Shown: piece by piece, positions 1-11,220 of the stretch
How positions within the stretch are numbered: position 1 is the stretch's first letter
How the letters are laid out: the number at the start of each line of letters is the position of its first letter
Assembly: GCF_026210795.1 (NCBI RefSeq)
Contig: NC_089443.1
Coordinates: 2,232,001 to 2,296,000 of the forward strand
DNA length: 64,000 nucleotides
Reading direction: 5' to 3'
From: Rhizophagus irregularis
Taxonomy: Eukaryota; Glomeromycota; Glomeromycetes; Glomerales; Glomeraceae
The notes under the pieces: generated by a model
Told to the model about the DNA's origin: nothing
Seen by the model: only the letters and a program-made list of their open reading frames with translations
The model's database searches: none
Translations under genes and position numbers: made by a program

Positions 1-345
1 TTTTTTTTTAGATTTCGGCTAGTAAGTATATTTTTCTTTTAAACGACTTTCTTATTTTTTTCCTAGGGTTTCTGGATTTCTTGTACATACCGGACTGGTG
101 AGTTGTTTTTTATTTGTTTTGCTTTAAAGAAACCGACGTTTTTAGCGTTTCATTTTTATTTTCTTTTATCTAGGAACACAGGTTTTTTGTACATACCAGA
201 CTTTTAAAGGTAAATTGTAAGGGCTTTTCTTACTTGTTTAACCTTAAAGAAACGTTTTTAACGTTTCATTTTTCATTTTTATTTTTTTAGGGATGCCAGA
301 TTTTTTGTACAAATTAAATTTTTAAAGATATTTGGATTTTTGTAT
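1..345 (+). repeat. Tandem exon/intron-like array (partial, enters from left edge)
   Basis: At least three degenerate units of about 110 bp. Each has a short block resembling an exon (containing TTTTTTGTACATACCRGAC and ending near AAAG|GTAAAT) followed by a short T-rich block resembling an intron. The intron-like block carries the inverted repeat GAAACGTTTTTAACGTTTC and ends in a pyrimidine tract plus TAG (near 173 and 291). This is the architecture of the larger arrays at 7.4-10.9, 31.3-34.0, 54.9-55.5 and 59.3-60.1 kb, with different block sequences. No continuous reading frame is visible. The left limit is unknown because the window cuts it. Confidence 0.6.
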
Positions 346-388
346 AAATCTTTCACTCCGGACTTACAACGATTTCCGTTTCCTAGTA

Positions 389-587
389 CAGTAACAACAC
401 CTCTGAAGGCACTCCCCTTCGGGACCATAGTAAAAAAATAGTAGAATGTGCACTTAGAGAGGGTGTGCATTTATAGAGAGTAAAATATTAAGAGCTCTTA
501 TAAGTTGGGATCAGATCCACCGTGCACTTAAAGAGAGTTTATATAGTGCGTGCACTTATAGAGGGTGCACTTATAGAGGTGTCACTG
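389..587. mobile_element. Tc1/mariner-type MITE with TA target duplication
   Basis: The 199-bp element has imperfect terminal inverted repeats, CAGTAACAACACCTCT at the left and AGAGGTGTCACTG at the right, flanked on both sides by TA (387-388 and 588-589). A sub-repeat GTGCACTTATAGAGG recurs several times inside. Starting with CAGT and duplicating TA are typical of Tc1/mariner and pogo-like elements. No coding capacity is seen, so it is non-autonomous. Confidence 0.7.
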
Positions 588-602
588 TACTAGTAAAGAA
601 GA

Positions 603-2172
603 ATGGTTTTTCCGAATACTGGAATACCTCCACAGCAACGTGAAGGATTTCAGGCCGTAATTAATAATGGAAAAATATATATCTTTGTTGGATCAGAAAG
701 TGATGCTTTTGGCAAAATGATTATATTTAATTTGAACTTGCAAGATTCAATTTGGTCACTTGAAGTAAATAATAATCCACCACTTGCAAGATATGGATAT
801 ACTGCTACTATACTTGTCGTCAAAATTTATGAATTACGGCAATTTTGGCATTTCGGCTATACCGTAATTAATTCGGCGAAATCTGTAAATTATCTGTAAT
901 GCCGTAAATAGGGTTATAATGCCGGTAATGCTGGTAATGCCGTCCGAATTTTTTGTTGTTATCACATGACGTTACACAAATTTCCATAAAAGGAAAATTT
1001 GCTTCCCATCAAAAATGGAGAATCGAGTTACACAATGGTTACACTATATTCCAAAAAAGGAAATTATCACGAAGATCATTTAACTCTGGCCGAACTTAAT
1101 GCCTTAATAAAATTTACAGTCGGCAATGCGGCACGTGCCGTAACCGTAGTAAATCCGTAATTAATTTCGACAACACCTATAACTGCTACTTTAACAGAAG
1201 ATGGGTTAATTTTTTATATTGGAGGGGTTTTTCAAGATGAATCCTATGCAAATATGAATGAGGTTTGTTAAGCAAATTATCTTAAAATAAAAGAAATAAA
1301 TTTTTACTACCTATTTTTTTTTTAGATTCCCATGTACAATACATTAAAAGATAATTGGTCAAATGCAAAAATGGTAATGACTAAATATAAAATGAAGATA
1401 TTGTTTTAATATTTAATACATTTAATTGATAACTTATAGAATCCAACTGGAAAAATTATTCCTGAAGGCCGACAAATGCACTCAGCAGTCTTATGTAAGA
1501 ATTTAATAATTTAAATTATAAAGCATTTAAAAATTATTAATTATTCTAAATTTCACTTTTTTTTAGCTAAATTTAATACCATTATTGTATATGGAGGTTA
1601 TTATTATAAAGTTTCCTCAAAACCTGAATTAGTTATATTGGATATTTCAAATCCAATCTACAATTGGATACAGCCAATTACTGGTAAAACATTAAAGTCA
1701 AGATGGGTCATACTTCAACTTATATTAATTTACAAATGATTGTAACTTTTGGTAATATAATTTCTCTTTTTATTGATAATTTATAATATACAATTTGTAC
1801 TTATGGTACTTTTTTAAATTTTACTGTAATTAGGGAATAGGATTTGATAAAGAAACAAATTCAATTTTATCAATTTTATCCAATCCAATAAAAATTTCAT
1901 TTGAAATTACAAATATTTATAAATAACCTGTACAATCAAATCCAATTATACCAGCATCACCATTACCATCATTATCACCACCATCACCACCATCAATACC
2001 AGCTGCATCATCACCACTATCATTACCAATTATAGCAATTATAATTCCAATTATTATTATTTTAATAATAATTGGTTTTTTGGTTTATTATAAAAGATAT
2101 AAAAAACAAAAAATAGAAAATGAAAACAACAATAATAACAATACTAATAATAATTCAGAAGAAGTCCAATAA
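603..2172 (+). pseudogene. Kelch-repeat membrane protein, disrupted by MITE
   Basis: Kelch-type blades are readable in the pieces: FQAVINNGKIYIFVG, GLIFYIGG, and TIIVYGGYYY. The pieces are separated by short GT-AG introns at about 1270-1325, 1373-1440, 1495-1566 and a later one. The C-terminal part (about 1930-2172) is a Ser/Pro-rich stalk followed by one hydrophobic helix (IIAIIIPIIIILIIIGFLVYY) and a basic and Asn-rich tail, so the ancestral protein was probably a single-pass membrane protein with an extracytoplasmic kelch propeller. A 372-bp MITE interrupts the first exon at 810-1181. A frameshift near 1700 and an in-frame TAA near 1924 indicate further decay. No partner can be named. Confidence 0.75.
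810..1181. mobile_element. Mutator-like MITE inserted in kelch exon (9-bp TSD)
   Basis: The 372-bp non-coding element begins ATACTTGTCGTC and ends GACAACACCTATA, giving imperfect inverted termini. It is flanked by a perfect 9-bp duplication ACTGCTACT (801-809 and 1182-1190). Removing the element and one duplication rejoins a kelch reading frame (GYTAT followed by LTEDG). A 9-bp duplication is the hallmark of Mutator-like elements. The same family is present at 34327-34715 and 44716-45299. Confidence 0.85.
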
Positions 2173-2205
2173 ATTTTTTCTTTTTTTTTTAAGAAAAAAT
2201 GTATT

Positions 2206-2516
2206 TGTAACAGCCTGTTACATATCTTATTTGTAACATCCTTTTTTTGTTTTTTTTTAATAATAAATTTAATGTGTTTCACAAATAAAATTTTTATATG
2301 CAAAATTTAATTTGGAAAACTTTTACTTAATGTACTTAAGACAGTTTCATAGACAAAATTTTAAGTTATAAGCAGTTTCTTGAAATTTTTTAAAAAATTC
2401 TTTTGTCTTAGTTACACAACTGATCTTTTGTTTTTGTTTACATTACGCCCGATCTTAAATTTTAATTGGATAAAATTGGGGGTTGTTACAAATAAGACGC
2501 GTAACAGACTGTTACA
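2206..2516. mobile_element. Foldback MITE with TGTAACAG termini
   Basis: The 311-bp element has inverted ends: TGTAACAGCCTGTTAC on the left and GTAACAGACTGTTACA on the right. A second inverted block, TCTTATTTGTAACA with its complement TGTTACAAATAAGA, lies just inside. ATT flanks both sides, consistent with a 3-bp duplication, but AT richness makes that weak. It lies just after the kelch gene remnant and encodes nothing visible. Confidence 0.65.
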
Positions 2517-2834
2517 ATTAGATTTATCCTTTATTTAATTATATTTTAATAAAAATGAATAAATTACAAATTATATTATACTTTTTCTTATTTAATAGCC
2601 AGCCAATCAAATTATTATATTTATAAATTATTAAGTATAATATAAGATTTTAGCATATCCACCGATCTGCGGAATGGAAGGAATGCACCATATATATGGT
2701 CATCTAATGACGATCAGTACCAGGTTTATAATTTGGGAAATTAAACATGTAAACCATATAAATAAACCTGTGAACCATATAAATAAACACGTGAAGATTA
2801 TCACTAATAATTGAAAAAAATCTTATTTTCAACA

Positions 2835-5223
2835 ATGGAAATAATGTCTGATAGAGAAAATATTACTGACCAAGAAAATATTGACGAATTTCAAATTGAA
2901 GAAGTTTCTACTTATCCAATAAACAATAATATTTTGTATCGTGAACGTGTAAATAAAGTCACTAAACGTAGCTTCAACTATGTAATTATAAAAAAAGGTG
3001 TTTATCCTAATGGAACTCAAACTGGACCAAAGAGTCTACAAGATTCAGTAATTTGTAGTAGTACCAGCAACAACAAATGAAAAAAAAGACCAGTTCAACA
3101 ATATAAGATTCCACATGGTTATATTGTAGAAACAACTTGGGAACATACATCCAAAAAGAAGACTATTCGTTGTGAAATTGTTTATATTAATGAAATACCA
3201 CAATTTCGTATTAAATATGGCTCCAACTTTCAATATGTTGTTTTTTCGAGCAAATCTCCATCTGATGCAGCATATAATTATGAGAGAGTATGTACTATAT
3301 AAATTTTTTACTATATAATACTAATTATTAATTAATTGCAGGTATTATTCCTTGCATTTTTCAGGCTTTAAAACCAGAAACAAAAGCTACTCTTTCAGGT
3401 TCTCTTGTGTTTGGATTACAATTAAAAAGTGTAAAAAAAGCACGTGAATCCAGGAAAAGAGGCAATTTAATTAAACCAGCCATCAATTGTACTTCATCAA
3501 CGCTTGAAAAACGTGCAAAAAAAATTGCATCAAAAGTACGGGCTAGTTTTAATAATGATATCAAAGGAGTTTATCACTAATCTGACGAAATTGTATTAAA
3601 ATCAGTTGAATTTTTAGTTAATAAACTGGATTTTCAATTAGATTACGAAGAAGATGAAAATCAAATGGAAAAAGATTATCAACTTCAATCTATAGTGAAA
3701 GCTATAGATCAAGGACAAATACCAAGAGATTCTTATCGAGATTTAGCTGCTACAGAGCATCATTTACCACGTGAAAATACTGTTTCTAATGAGCGAATTG
3801 CAATTACCAAACATATGAATAAAATAATTAAATTTTCGTTAGTGAATATGAAAGATAAAAATGAATTAAATAATATTACATCTCAAGAACCAGATATTAT
3901 GAACCCTGAGATTGTACAAGAAGTTATTAATACTATGGGATTAGGAATTCGTCGTAATGCAAAAGATATTTTGGTCTATCTAATTCCTCAATTGCAAAAA
4001 TAGCAGATCTTAAAATCATCAGATCCAATTATACATCTGCGTGTTTCTGGAGATGGTAGAAACGTTGGACGGAAGATCAAACATGTTATGGTGATATTTA
4101 TGATTTTAAACCATAAAAATCGACATCACCATGCAGATTATCATTACACTGTGGCGTTATATCCTGGTACTGAAAAATACGATACGCTTAAATTTATGTT
4201 AAGTCTCTTTATTAATGAACTAAAATCATTCAAAGAAAATGGGTTAGAAGTCTCAGGAATTTTGTGGAAATTTGAACTATACTTCAGTTCCGATTGGAAA
4301 TTTTTGGCTATTTGTCTTGGATTAAATGGCCTTACTGCAAACTATTTTTGCCCCTGGTGCTGTTGTTCAAAAAATCAAATTGGAGATTTGAATAGAAATT
4401 GGTGTATTGAAAAAAGTATAGATCAACTTATAACAAACTATAATGAAATCAACGGACATATTAATCCTCCTTTCTTTAGTATAATTCCAATAGAAAACAT
4501 AATCTTTGATGAATTACATGCTCTCTTACGAATTACTGATAGACTCTGGGAATTGATGCTTGCAGAAATCCAAGAAAATGGTTTGTTTAATAATCTAACA
4601 TGAAGTGTTATTTTGGGTGAAATGCAAAGATTAAAAGTGTCTTTTCACTTCTGGGAAGATGAAAAATCTTACGTTTGGAAATATACATCTCTTATGGGAG
4701 ATGACAAAAAAACTGTTTTGCAGTTTTTTAATTTAAAATTACTCTTCAAACCTTCTCGTGTAGAATTAATTCGTAAGCTTTGGGATGGATTTTATGAATT
4801 GTATTGTGCCCTCCGAAATAAAAATACAGATCCAGCACAATTAAAGCAGCAATCTCTTGAGTGGTTATCTCTGTTTCTCACTCCATTACAAGGAAATCCT
4901 TCTCATCCAAAAACATATGTTCGAGGATTATATATGCTAAATCAGATAACCCCTTATATGCATGCATTGGTTTATCACGGGTGAGAACTTTTAGAAAAGC
5001 ATAAAAGATGGGGTTTTAAAGCATTTTCTTGTTCTGCTGTCGAGAAAAAGAACCATAATCAAGTCTCTACTTTTTTTTTCGTAAAACACTCAAAAATGGT
5101 GGTGATTTGCTTAAACAAAAATCCGCAATACAGGAGATAATAGAATATGAAAATAGATCACTTTATTTTAATTACAATGTATTATCCGAATCTCCAAAAG
5201 TTAAGAGAATTCGCATTAAATAA
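2835..5223 (+). pseudogene. Decayed DDE transposase, RAG1/Transib-like motif layout
   Basis: One protein can be followed through several broken pieces. They are an N-terminal region (2835-3287), a probable intron (about 3288-3365), a basic region (3366-3580), a helical region (3665-4003) and a core (4020-5100). Core landmarks are LRVSGDGRNVGRK, then FSSDWKFLAICLGLNG leading into the zinc-type YFCPWCC, then FDELHALLRITDRLWE, and a late VEKKNHNQVSTFF. The order (DG; FxxxDxK..G..CxxC; P..DxLH; late E in a GN/KN context) resembles what I recall of the RAG1/Transib core, but the expected aspartate after LHC is not conserved, so family assignment is inference. In-frame stops lie at 3078, 3578, 4001, 4601 and 4982, with a frameshift near 5080. 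No flanking terminal repeats were identified. Confidence 0.6.
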
Positions 5224-5419
5224 AAAGAACAATTATATTTTATTAATTAATTTTATTTAATAAATACTTTTATTTATTTAGGCGCATTTTTGTATTTGGT
5301 TAGTTATTGTAGTTAATTAATATATTGCAATAAATTTTTATTAATGTGTTTTACCAATTTCAATTTTTTTTTTTTTTTTTACTCTAATAAGTGATAGAGT
5401 AAATACTATATGTCTATAA

Positions 5420-6099
5420 CTATAATACAAAGGATTGTGAAATATAAAAATTGAAATATATATATCCTGCTGTACATAAATTTCCGTTAATTTCTCTTGA
5501 TACACGTTTTTTCCATTCCACTAAAATTTTCCTATGCGAAAATTTTGGCCGTCTAGTTTTCTTGTAATTTTTAGATTGTTGATGAATCAATTGCTCAAGA
5601 GGATCTATTTCTTCTGATTGATCATGTGAATTAGAATTCCACGGAGTAGGATTCAAACATACAACATACGTTTCTTGTTTTTGCGAATAACCTTTTTTTC
5701 CCCATTGATCAGAATTCAAAATTTCACTTAAAATTTGATATGCACCATCACCATGAAAGATACATTTGTAATTTCCTTTTGCTTTAGAATAATAATGAAT
5801 ATGTCCAGAAAAAATGGAAAAAAAATACTTTCAGGACATAGTATAGATACCAACTTCTTTCCTATAGACCTAAAATTTAAAACCAATTTTTTGTGTATCT
5901 CCATCACCAAAATTTCTTTAAATTCGGAAATTGTATTAGCAGGCACATCATCAAGACCTTGGCGTTGATTATATTTTTTAATTACCCTAGTGTGTTGTGT
6001 TAAGCCTCGCGAACTTTTAAATTGTCTTCCACAAGTGAAACACAGAAAGAAGTTACTTGGTGGAGGAGTATGGGGAGGAGTATAAGGAACCGTTATCAT
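5420..6099 (-). pseudogene. C2H2 zinc-finger protein fragment, frameshifted
   Basis: Reading from 6099 downwards, a proline-rich start leads to one classical C2H2 finger, CFTCGRQFKSSRGLTQHTRV. It continues through DVPANTISEFKEILVMEIHK to a frameshift at an A-run near 5820, after which a second frame carries on (LNSDQWGKKGYSQKQETYV) and ends near 5420. Such fingers occur at the N-terminus of several fungal transposases (Plavaka, CACTA/KDZ types), so this may be the separated head of a transposon protein. That link is inferred only. No catalytic domain is present. Confidence 0.55.
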
Positions 6100-6880
6100 G
6101 CTGATGGGTAAAAGAGTGAACGGCTGTTGATAAATAAAAAGTTAATAAATTTGACTATATAATTAATTAGTTTCATATTTACTATTAGAAAAAGCTGGTT
6201 TTTAAATACTAGTACCGTAACTATATAAAACTTTACAAACAAAACGCGTCCAGCTCTTATAAAATGTATAAATGAAACTCTATGAAAAGAGATATTTGTA
6301 AGTTATTTTCAATAAAAGTTTTGGCTTATAATCGCACAGCTTTGTCATTTTCTTCACCTTCAGAATCCAATGGGTTTTTGCCAAATCTAATGGGTTTTTT
6401 TTTATTAGAGTGTTTTGAGGTGTTTACGAGGTATTCTTAGGTATTTGACGAGGATCAACACGTTTATTGACCAATAAAATTTGAAAATTTGTCACACATA
6501 AATTCCTAAATAGGGTCCAAAATCTGCAGATCGGCAGATATGGTTATTTTTTTTTCTTTTAATAATTATAAGTATCTTATAAAAAAAAAAAATTAACTAT
6601 TAAAATAAAATATATATGATTAAAAATTAATTTGTGATCCACTTTAGAACCAGTGAAAAGTATTAATATATATTGGAGAACTATTATAGTAGGACCCTGA
6701 ACATCTCTCATACAACTCATATTAGAGTTTGCATAGAGTTTACATGTTAATTCTGACTAGAATTGTATATTTCAAAGGTATTTTCAAATTTTTTTATTGT
6801 ACATATTCTATTTTTAAGTAATCCAGTGATTGGATTTTGATGAATTTAAGCTTATTAACATCAGGAAATTTTTTAAGATG
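6100..6880. other. AT-rich intergenic stretch, no gene seen
   Basis: No ORF with recognisable features on either strand. It contains two direct copies of AATGGGTTTTT near 6368 and 6391, and a CTGCAGATCGGCAGA motif near 6522 that foreshadows the hairpin repeats starting at 6880. Confidence 0.5.
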
Positions 6881-7155
6881 CAGAATTGCGGAGATCTGTA
6901 AAATTAGCAGATCTCCGCATTTTTTTTGTGAATTTATGCGGAAGTCTGTGATTTTGCAGATTTCTGCTTTTTATTTTTTACAAAGTTATGCAATAATCTG
7001 CAATTTTGCAAGTTTCCGATTTTTTATGTATGAATTTCTGCGGTAATCTGCGATTTTGCAGATTTCTGCTTTTTTTTATGTGAAATTTATGCGGAAGTCT
7101 GCAATTTTGCAGATTTTTGCTTTTTTTCATTAAAATATCAGTTCGATCTGCAATT
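6880..7155. repeat. Tandem hairpin repeats (GCGGARRTCTGCAATTTTGCAG)
   Basis: Four to five degenerate units of roughly 60-65 bp. Each contains a near-palindrome in which CTGC and GCAG flank AATTTT (for example TCTGCAATTTTGCAGA), preceded by ATGCGGAAG and followed by TTTCTGCTTTTT. The first unit has a longer stem: GCGGAGATCT with AGATCTCCGC. It could be a transposon subterminal region. No terminal repeats or target duplication were found to define an element. Confidence 0.6.
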
Positions 7156-7389
7156 TCATCATTGATTTAATATTTAAACTTTAATTAACTCTAACTTGAT
7201 TTAATACCTAAATGATTTTTTCTACATTACTCTTTAAAAAAAAAAACTTTACAAGACTTTAAAAAAATAATTTTTTCTACAACACTTATTACTAAAGAAA
7301 AAAACTTTGTGAAATAATTTTTCTACAACACCTTTTAGGAAATAATCTGTTAAATATTCCAAAGAAAAAATATTTCTATTACTTTTAAG

Positions 7390-10300
7390 CTTTGAAACTT
7401 ATCAGAGAAATTTTTTTTAAAAAAAAAAAAATTTATTTGCAAGGTTCGGAGTCTTTAAGGCAAATTTGTCCAACATTCGGCACATAATCTGCAACATGCA
7501 GGGAAATTAGAACTAAAAAAGGAGTCGTATTCCTTTTTTTTCTTTGAAAAAAAAAAAATTTTTTTTAATGAACATCAGTTAACGTTCAGTTTGTAAGTCA
7601 AGAACATAATAGAGTCTATTGTCAATTTAATTTGGAGGTATATCACCTTAATTATTTTTAGAGAAAAAAAAAATTTTTTATATTATATAGGTTCCAGATG
7701 GAACCTATCGATGATTTTAGTTGGAATTCGGAGGTATGCTTACTTCCGAAATTTAATTTATTTTTTTTAAAAAAAAAATTTTTTTTTTTATATTATATAG
7801 GTTCCGGATAGAACCACAGGTCGAAAAGTGAAAAATCAGGCACCAATCGGTCACCAATCAGGTAACTGATTGATGACGATTGGCGTCCGCATTGCTGATT
7901 GGCATTTTCGCCAAATAATCAAGCCACAATCAGGCAGTTTGCTAACTTTTGATCCAGTGATCAGAAAAAGATGAAATATAGCTCATTGGAATCGTCTCAA
8001 CAAGACGAATCTAATGGTAGTAAAATCGCATCTCTAGGATTAATAGTTAATAAAAAATTAAATAAAATATAAATGATACATTTTCATTTTTATATTTTAC
8101 TTAATTTCTCATCAAGTATTAATCCTAGAAATGCGATTTTACTACCATTAGATTCGTCTTGTTGAGACGATTCTAATGAGCTATATTTCATCCTTTTCTG
8201 ATCACTGGATCAAAAGTTAGCAAACTGCCTGATTGGCGACGGTATTTCGGCGAAAATGCCAATCAGGTACCAATCGGTCACCAATCAGCTACCTGGTTGG
8301 TGACCGATTGGTGACTGATTGATGCCTGATTTTTCACTTTTCAACCTGTGAACCTATCAAAGATATTGGAATTCGGAGGTATGCTTACCTCCGAATCTTA
8401 ATTTATTTTTTTTAAAAAAAAATAATTTTTTTTATATTATATAGATTCCGGATGGAACCTATCAAAGATATTGGAATTCAGAGGTATGCTTACCTCCGAA
8501 TCTTAATTTATTTTAAAAAAATAATTTTTTATTTAACGAACGCCACTAACATTCGTTTTTCATATTTTTAAGTCCTGGAAGCCAAAGTACGGCTCCGGAC
8601 ATTTTTTTTTTAATTAAATTATCTAACGAACGTTGCTAACGTTTGATTATAGGTCCTGGACGCCGAAGAACGGTTCCGAACATTTATTTTGAAAATAAAA
8701 CCTTTACCTTCAAAATTTTTTTTTATATTTTTGTTTAATGAACGTCGCTAACGTTCGTTTTTTATTTTTTTTTAGGTCCTGGACGCCAAAGTACGGTTCC
8801 GGATATTTATTTTGAAGGTAAAATTTACCTCCAAATTTTTTTTTATTTTATTTATACCTACGAACGTTAATTTACGTTCGTTTTTACATTTTATAGGTCC
8901 TGGACGCCAAAGTACGGCTCTGATCGCAACTTTCGGGTAAAACCTTTACCTTCGATTTTTTTTTATTATTATTTAACGAACGTTAATTAATGTTCGTTTT
9001 TATATTTTATAAGTCCTGGACGCCAAAACCAGCTCCGGACTTTACTTTGAAGATAAAACCTTCGAAAAAAAAAAATTTTTTTTTTTGTTAACTTTATTGA
9101 TGAACGTTAACTAACGTTTCGTCTTATTTTTTAGATAAAGGAAGCCGAAACTGAGTTCCGGGCTCCTATATCGAAGGTAAAATAAACCTTCGAATTTTTT
9201 TTTCTTTTTATTTAAACGAACGTTCACTAATGTTCGTTATTCTTTTTTTAGGTAAAGGAAGCCGAAAGAACTTCCATATCGAAGGTAAAATCTTCGATTT
9301 TTTTTTATTATTTTATTTAATGAACGTTACTAATTCTAACGTTCATTTTTTTACTTTTCGTAGGTACAACCGTACAAGAAACCGAAAGGCAGGTTCCGGT
9401 CTCCTATTTCGAAGGTAAGGCTTTGAAATTTCATTTTACTTTTTTTCTTTTATTTTAGCGAAACGTTTACTAATGTTTCGTTTTTCTTTTTTGTAGGACT
9501 ACGGCACTCTGGACGCTTCGTGAGCTCCATTTCGAAGGTATATTATCATTTATATCCTTCAAAAGTGTTTATTTTTATTAGTTTTTTTTATGAACATTAA
9601 CTAACGTTCGTTTTCATTTTTGTAGGTCCAAGACGCCGAAAGTATGTGTCTCAGATTCAATTTCAAAAGTAAATAACTTCAAAAAAAAAGGAGTCTCTTT
9701 TTTTTAACGAACGTTCATCACTAACGTTCGTTTTTCTCTTTCTTTGTAGGTCTAGGACGCCGAAGAACTTTAATTTCGAAGGTAAACTTCGATTTTATTT
9801 TTATTTTTTATTTAATTTTTTTTTGTTTATTTTAACGAAGCGTTATTAACGTTTCAATTTTCTTTTTTTAGGTTTCCGGCTCTCCTGAATTCTCCTGGAC
9901 GGAATTTCGAAGGTATTTCTTCGAAATTCTTTTATTTTTTTTATTTTATTGTTGTTAAAGAACGTTTCTAACATTCTTTATTCTTTTTTTTTAGATTTTC
10001 AGCTCTCTGGTTTCAGCCTGGATGGAATTTTCAATATGGTTAGTTTCGTAACAAACTTTTTGTTACGAAACTATTTTTTTTTTATTTTATTTAAACGAAA
10101 CGTTACTAACGTTTCGATTTCTTTTTCTTTTGTAGGTTTTCTGGTAGCCACCTGGATTGGACGGGATTTCGAAGATGAAACTTTGAAATTATTGTATTTT
10201 CATTTTTTATTTGAACGAAACGTAGACTAACGTTTCGATATTATTCTTTCATAGGTTGACGGCTTCCTGTAACCCTCTTGAAAAGAATTTCAAAGGTAAA

Positions 10301-10925
10301 CTTTGAAATTCTTTTACTTTTTTTGTTTTTTTTATTTGAACGAAACGTTTACTAACGTTTCAATTTTTCCTTTTTACGGCTTTCCAGATGCCTCCTGGAT
10401 GAAATTTCGAAGGTAAAACTTCGAAAAAATAATTTTTTTTTGTTTTATTTTAACGAACGTTCATTGACGTTTGTTTTTATTTTTGTAGATCCAGGATGCT
10501 GCCGGACTTCCATATCGAAGGTAAAACCTTCAAAAATTATTTTTTATTAATTAATTTATTGACGAACGTTAACTAACGTTCGTACATCTTTTTTTTTAGG
10601 TAAAGGAAGCTGAAAGACAAGTTCCGGATCTCCCATATCGAAGGTAAAACCTTCCAAAATTATTTTTTATTAATTTATTTGACGAACGTTAGTAACGTTC
10701 GTATTTCTTTTATTTTAGGTCCCGGGTTCCCATTTAAAGAACTTCAAAGGTAAATACTTTGAAGTTTCTTTTTTTTTTACTTCTTTAACGATCGTTATAC
10801 TAATTATCATTTTTTCTTCTATATTTAGGTCCCAGACTGCTGGGTTAGATATTTCGAAGCTGCTTGCTTTGAAATTTTTTTTCGTTTGTAGGTATCCGTT
10901 GTTTGTTGGAATCGAACCAACTGGA
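7390..10925 (+). repeat. Large tandem micro-exon/mini-intron-like array
   Basis: More than 20 units of about 95-135 bp. A unit consists of a G-rich 40-51-nt block resembling an exon, often starting GTCCTGGACGCC and ending CGAAG or GGAG, then GTAAA or GTATG (5' splice-site-like). Next comes an inverted repeat such as CGAAACGTTACTAACGTTTCG whose centre holds CTAAC (branch-point consensus), then a T-rich tract ending in TAG. Examples of exon-like blocks: 9364-9414 and 9497-9537. Most donor sites lie in a second inverted repeat, for example ACTTCAAAGGTAAATACTTT followed by GAAGT (10741-10765). Blocks are not multiples of three and no long frame runs through. The array is interrupted by a MITE at 7815-8350. 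Whether it is transcribed or spliced is unknown. Confidence 0.75.
7815..8350. mobile_element. 536-bp foldback MITE, CACAG termini, 3-bp TSD (CACTA-like)
   Basis: The element begins CACAGGTCGAAAAGTGAAAA and ends with the near-complement (CACTTTTCAACCTGTG). The inverted repeat extends inward for over 200 bp on each side with a short AT-rich loop near 8045-8110, so a single strand would fold into one long hairpin. AAC flanks both sides (7812-7814, 8351-8353). CACAG...CTGTG ends and a 3-bp duplication fit the CACTA/Chapaev group. It interrupts one unit of the surrounding array between GGATAGAAC and CTATC. No ORF. Confidence 0.8.
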
Positions 10926-11220
10926 ACAATGTCCAAACCATTAACAACATGTAAATGTGCAGTAAAGAGATGATGAATAGCAATGACTAGTAATAGATTT
11001 CAATTGTATTTGTAAACTTGTTAATATATAATAAAAAAGTAATTTTGATTATATAAATAAATTAGTAATTAATGCAATAAATTAATTTGTATTATTATGA
11101 CGCAGATTTTTACTGAAAAAAATTGCTGAAGTATTTCGAAGGTTTTTATTTAAAAATCTGCGCAGAACTTTCACAGGTCGAACAGATGTCATTGTCGCAA
11201 AATTTGCCTGGAATTTTTCT
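10926..11220. other. Array edge and AT-rich spacer, no gene seen
   Basis: The exon/intron-like array fades out after about 10925. The following sequence is AT-rich and has a weak inverted relation between GCAGATTTTTACTG (11103) and AAAATCTGCGCAG (11152). No coding region is supported. Confidence 0.4.

Noticed and set aside
9230-10230. Short ORFs in the large array (for example starting MFVILFLGKGSRKNFH)
   Set aside because: They run through donor- and acceptor-like sites, are not conserved between units and have low-complexity Phe/Leu composition from T-tracts.
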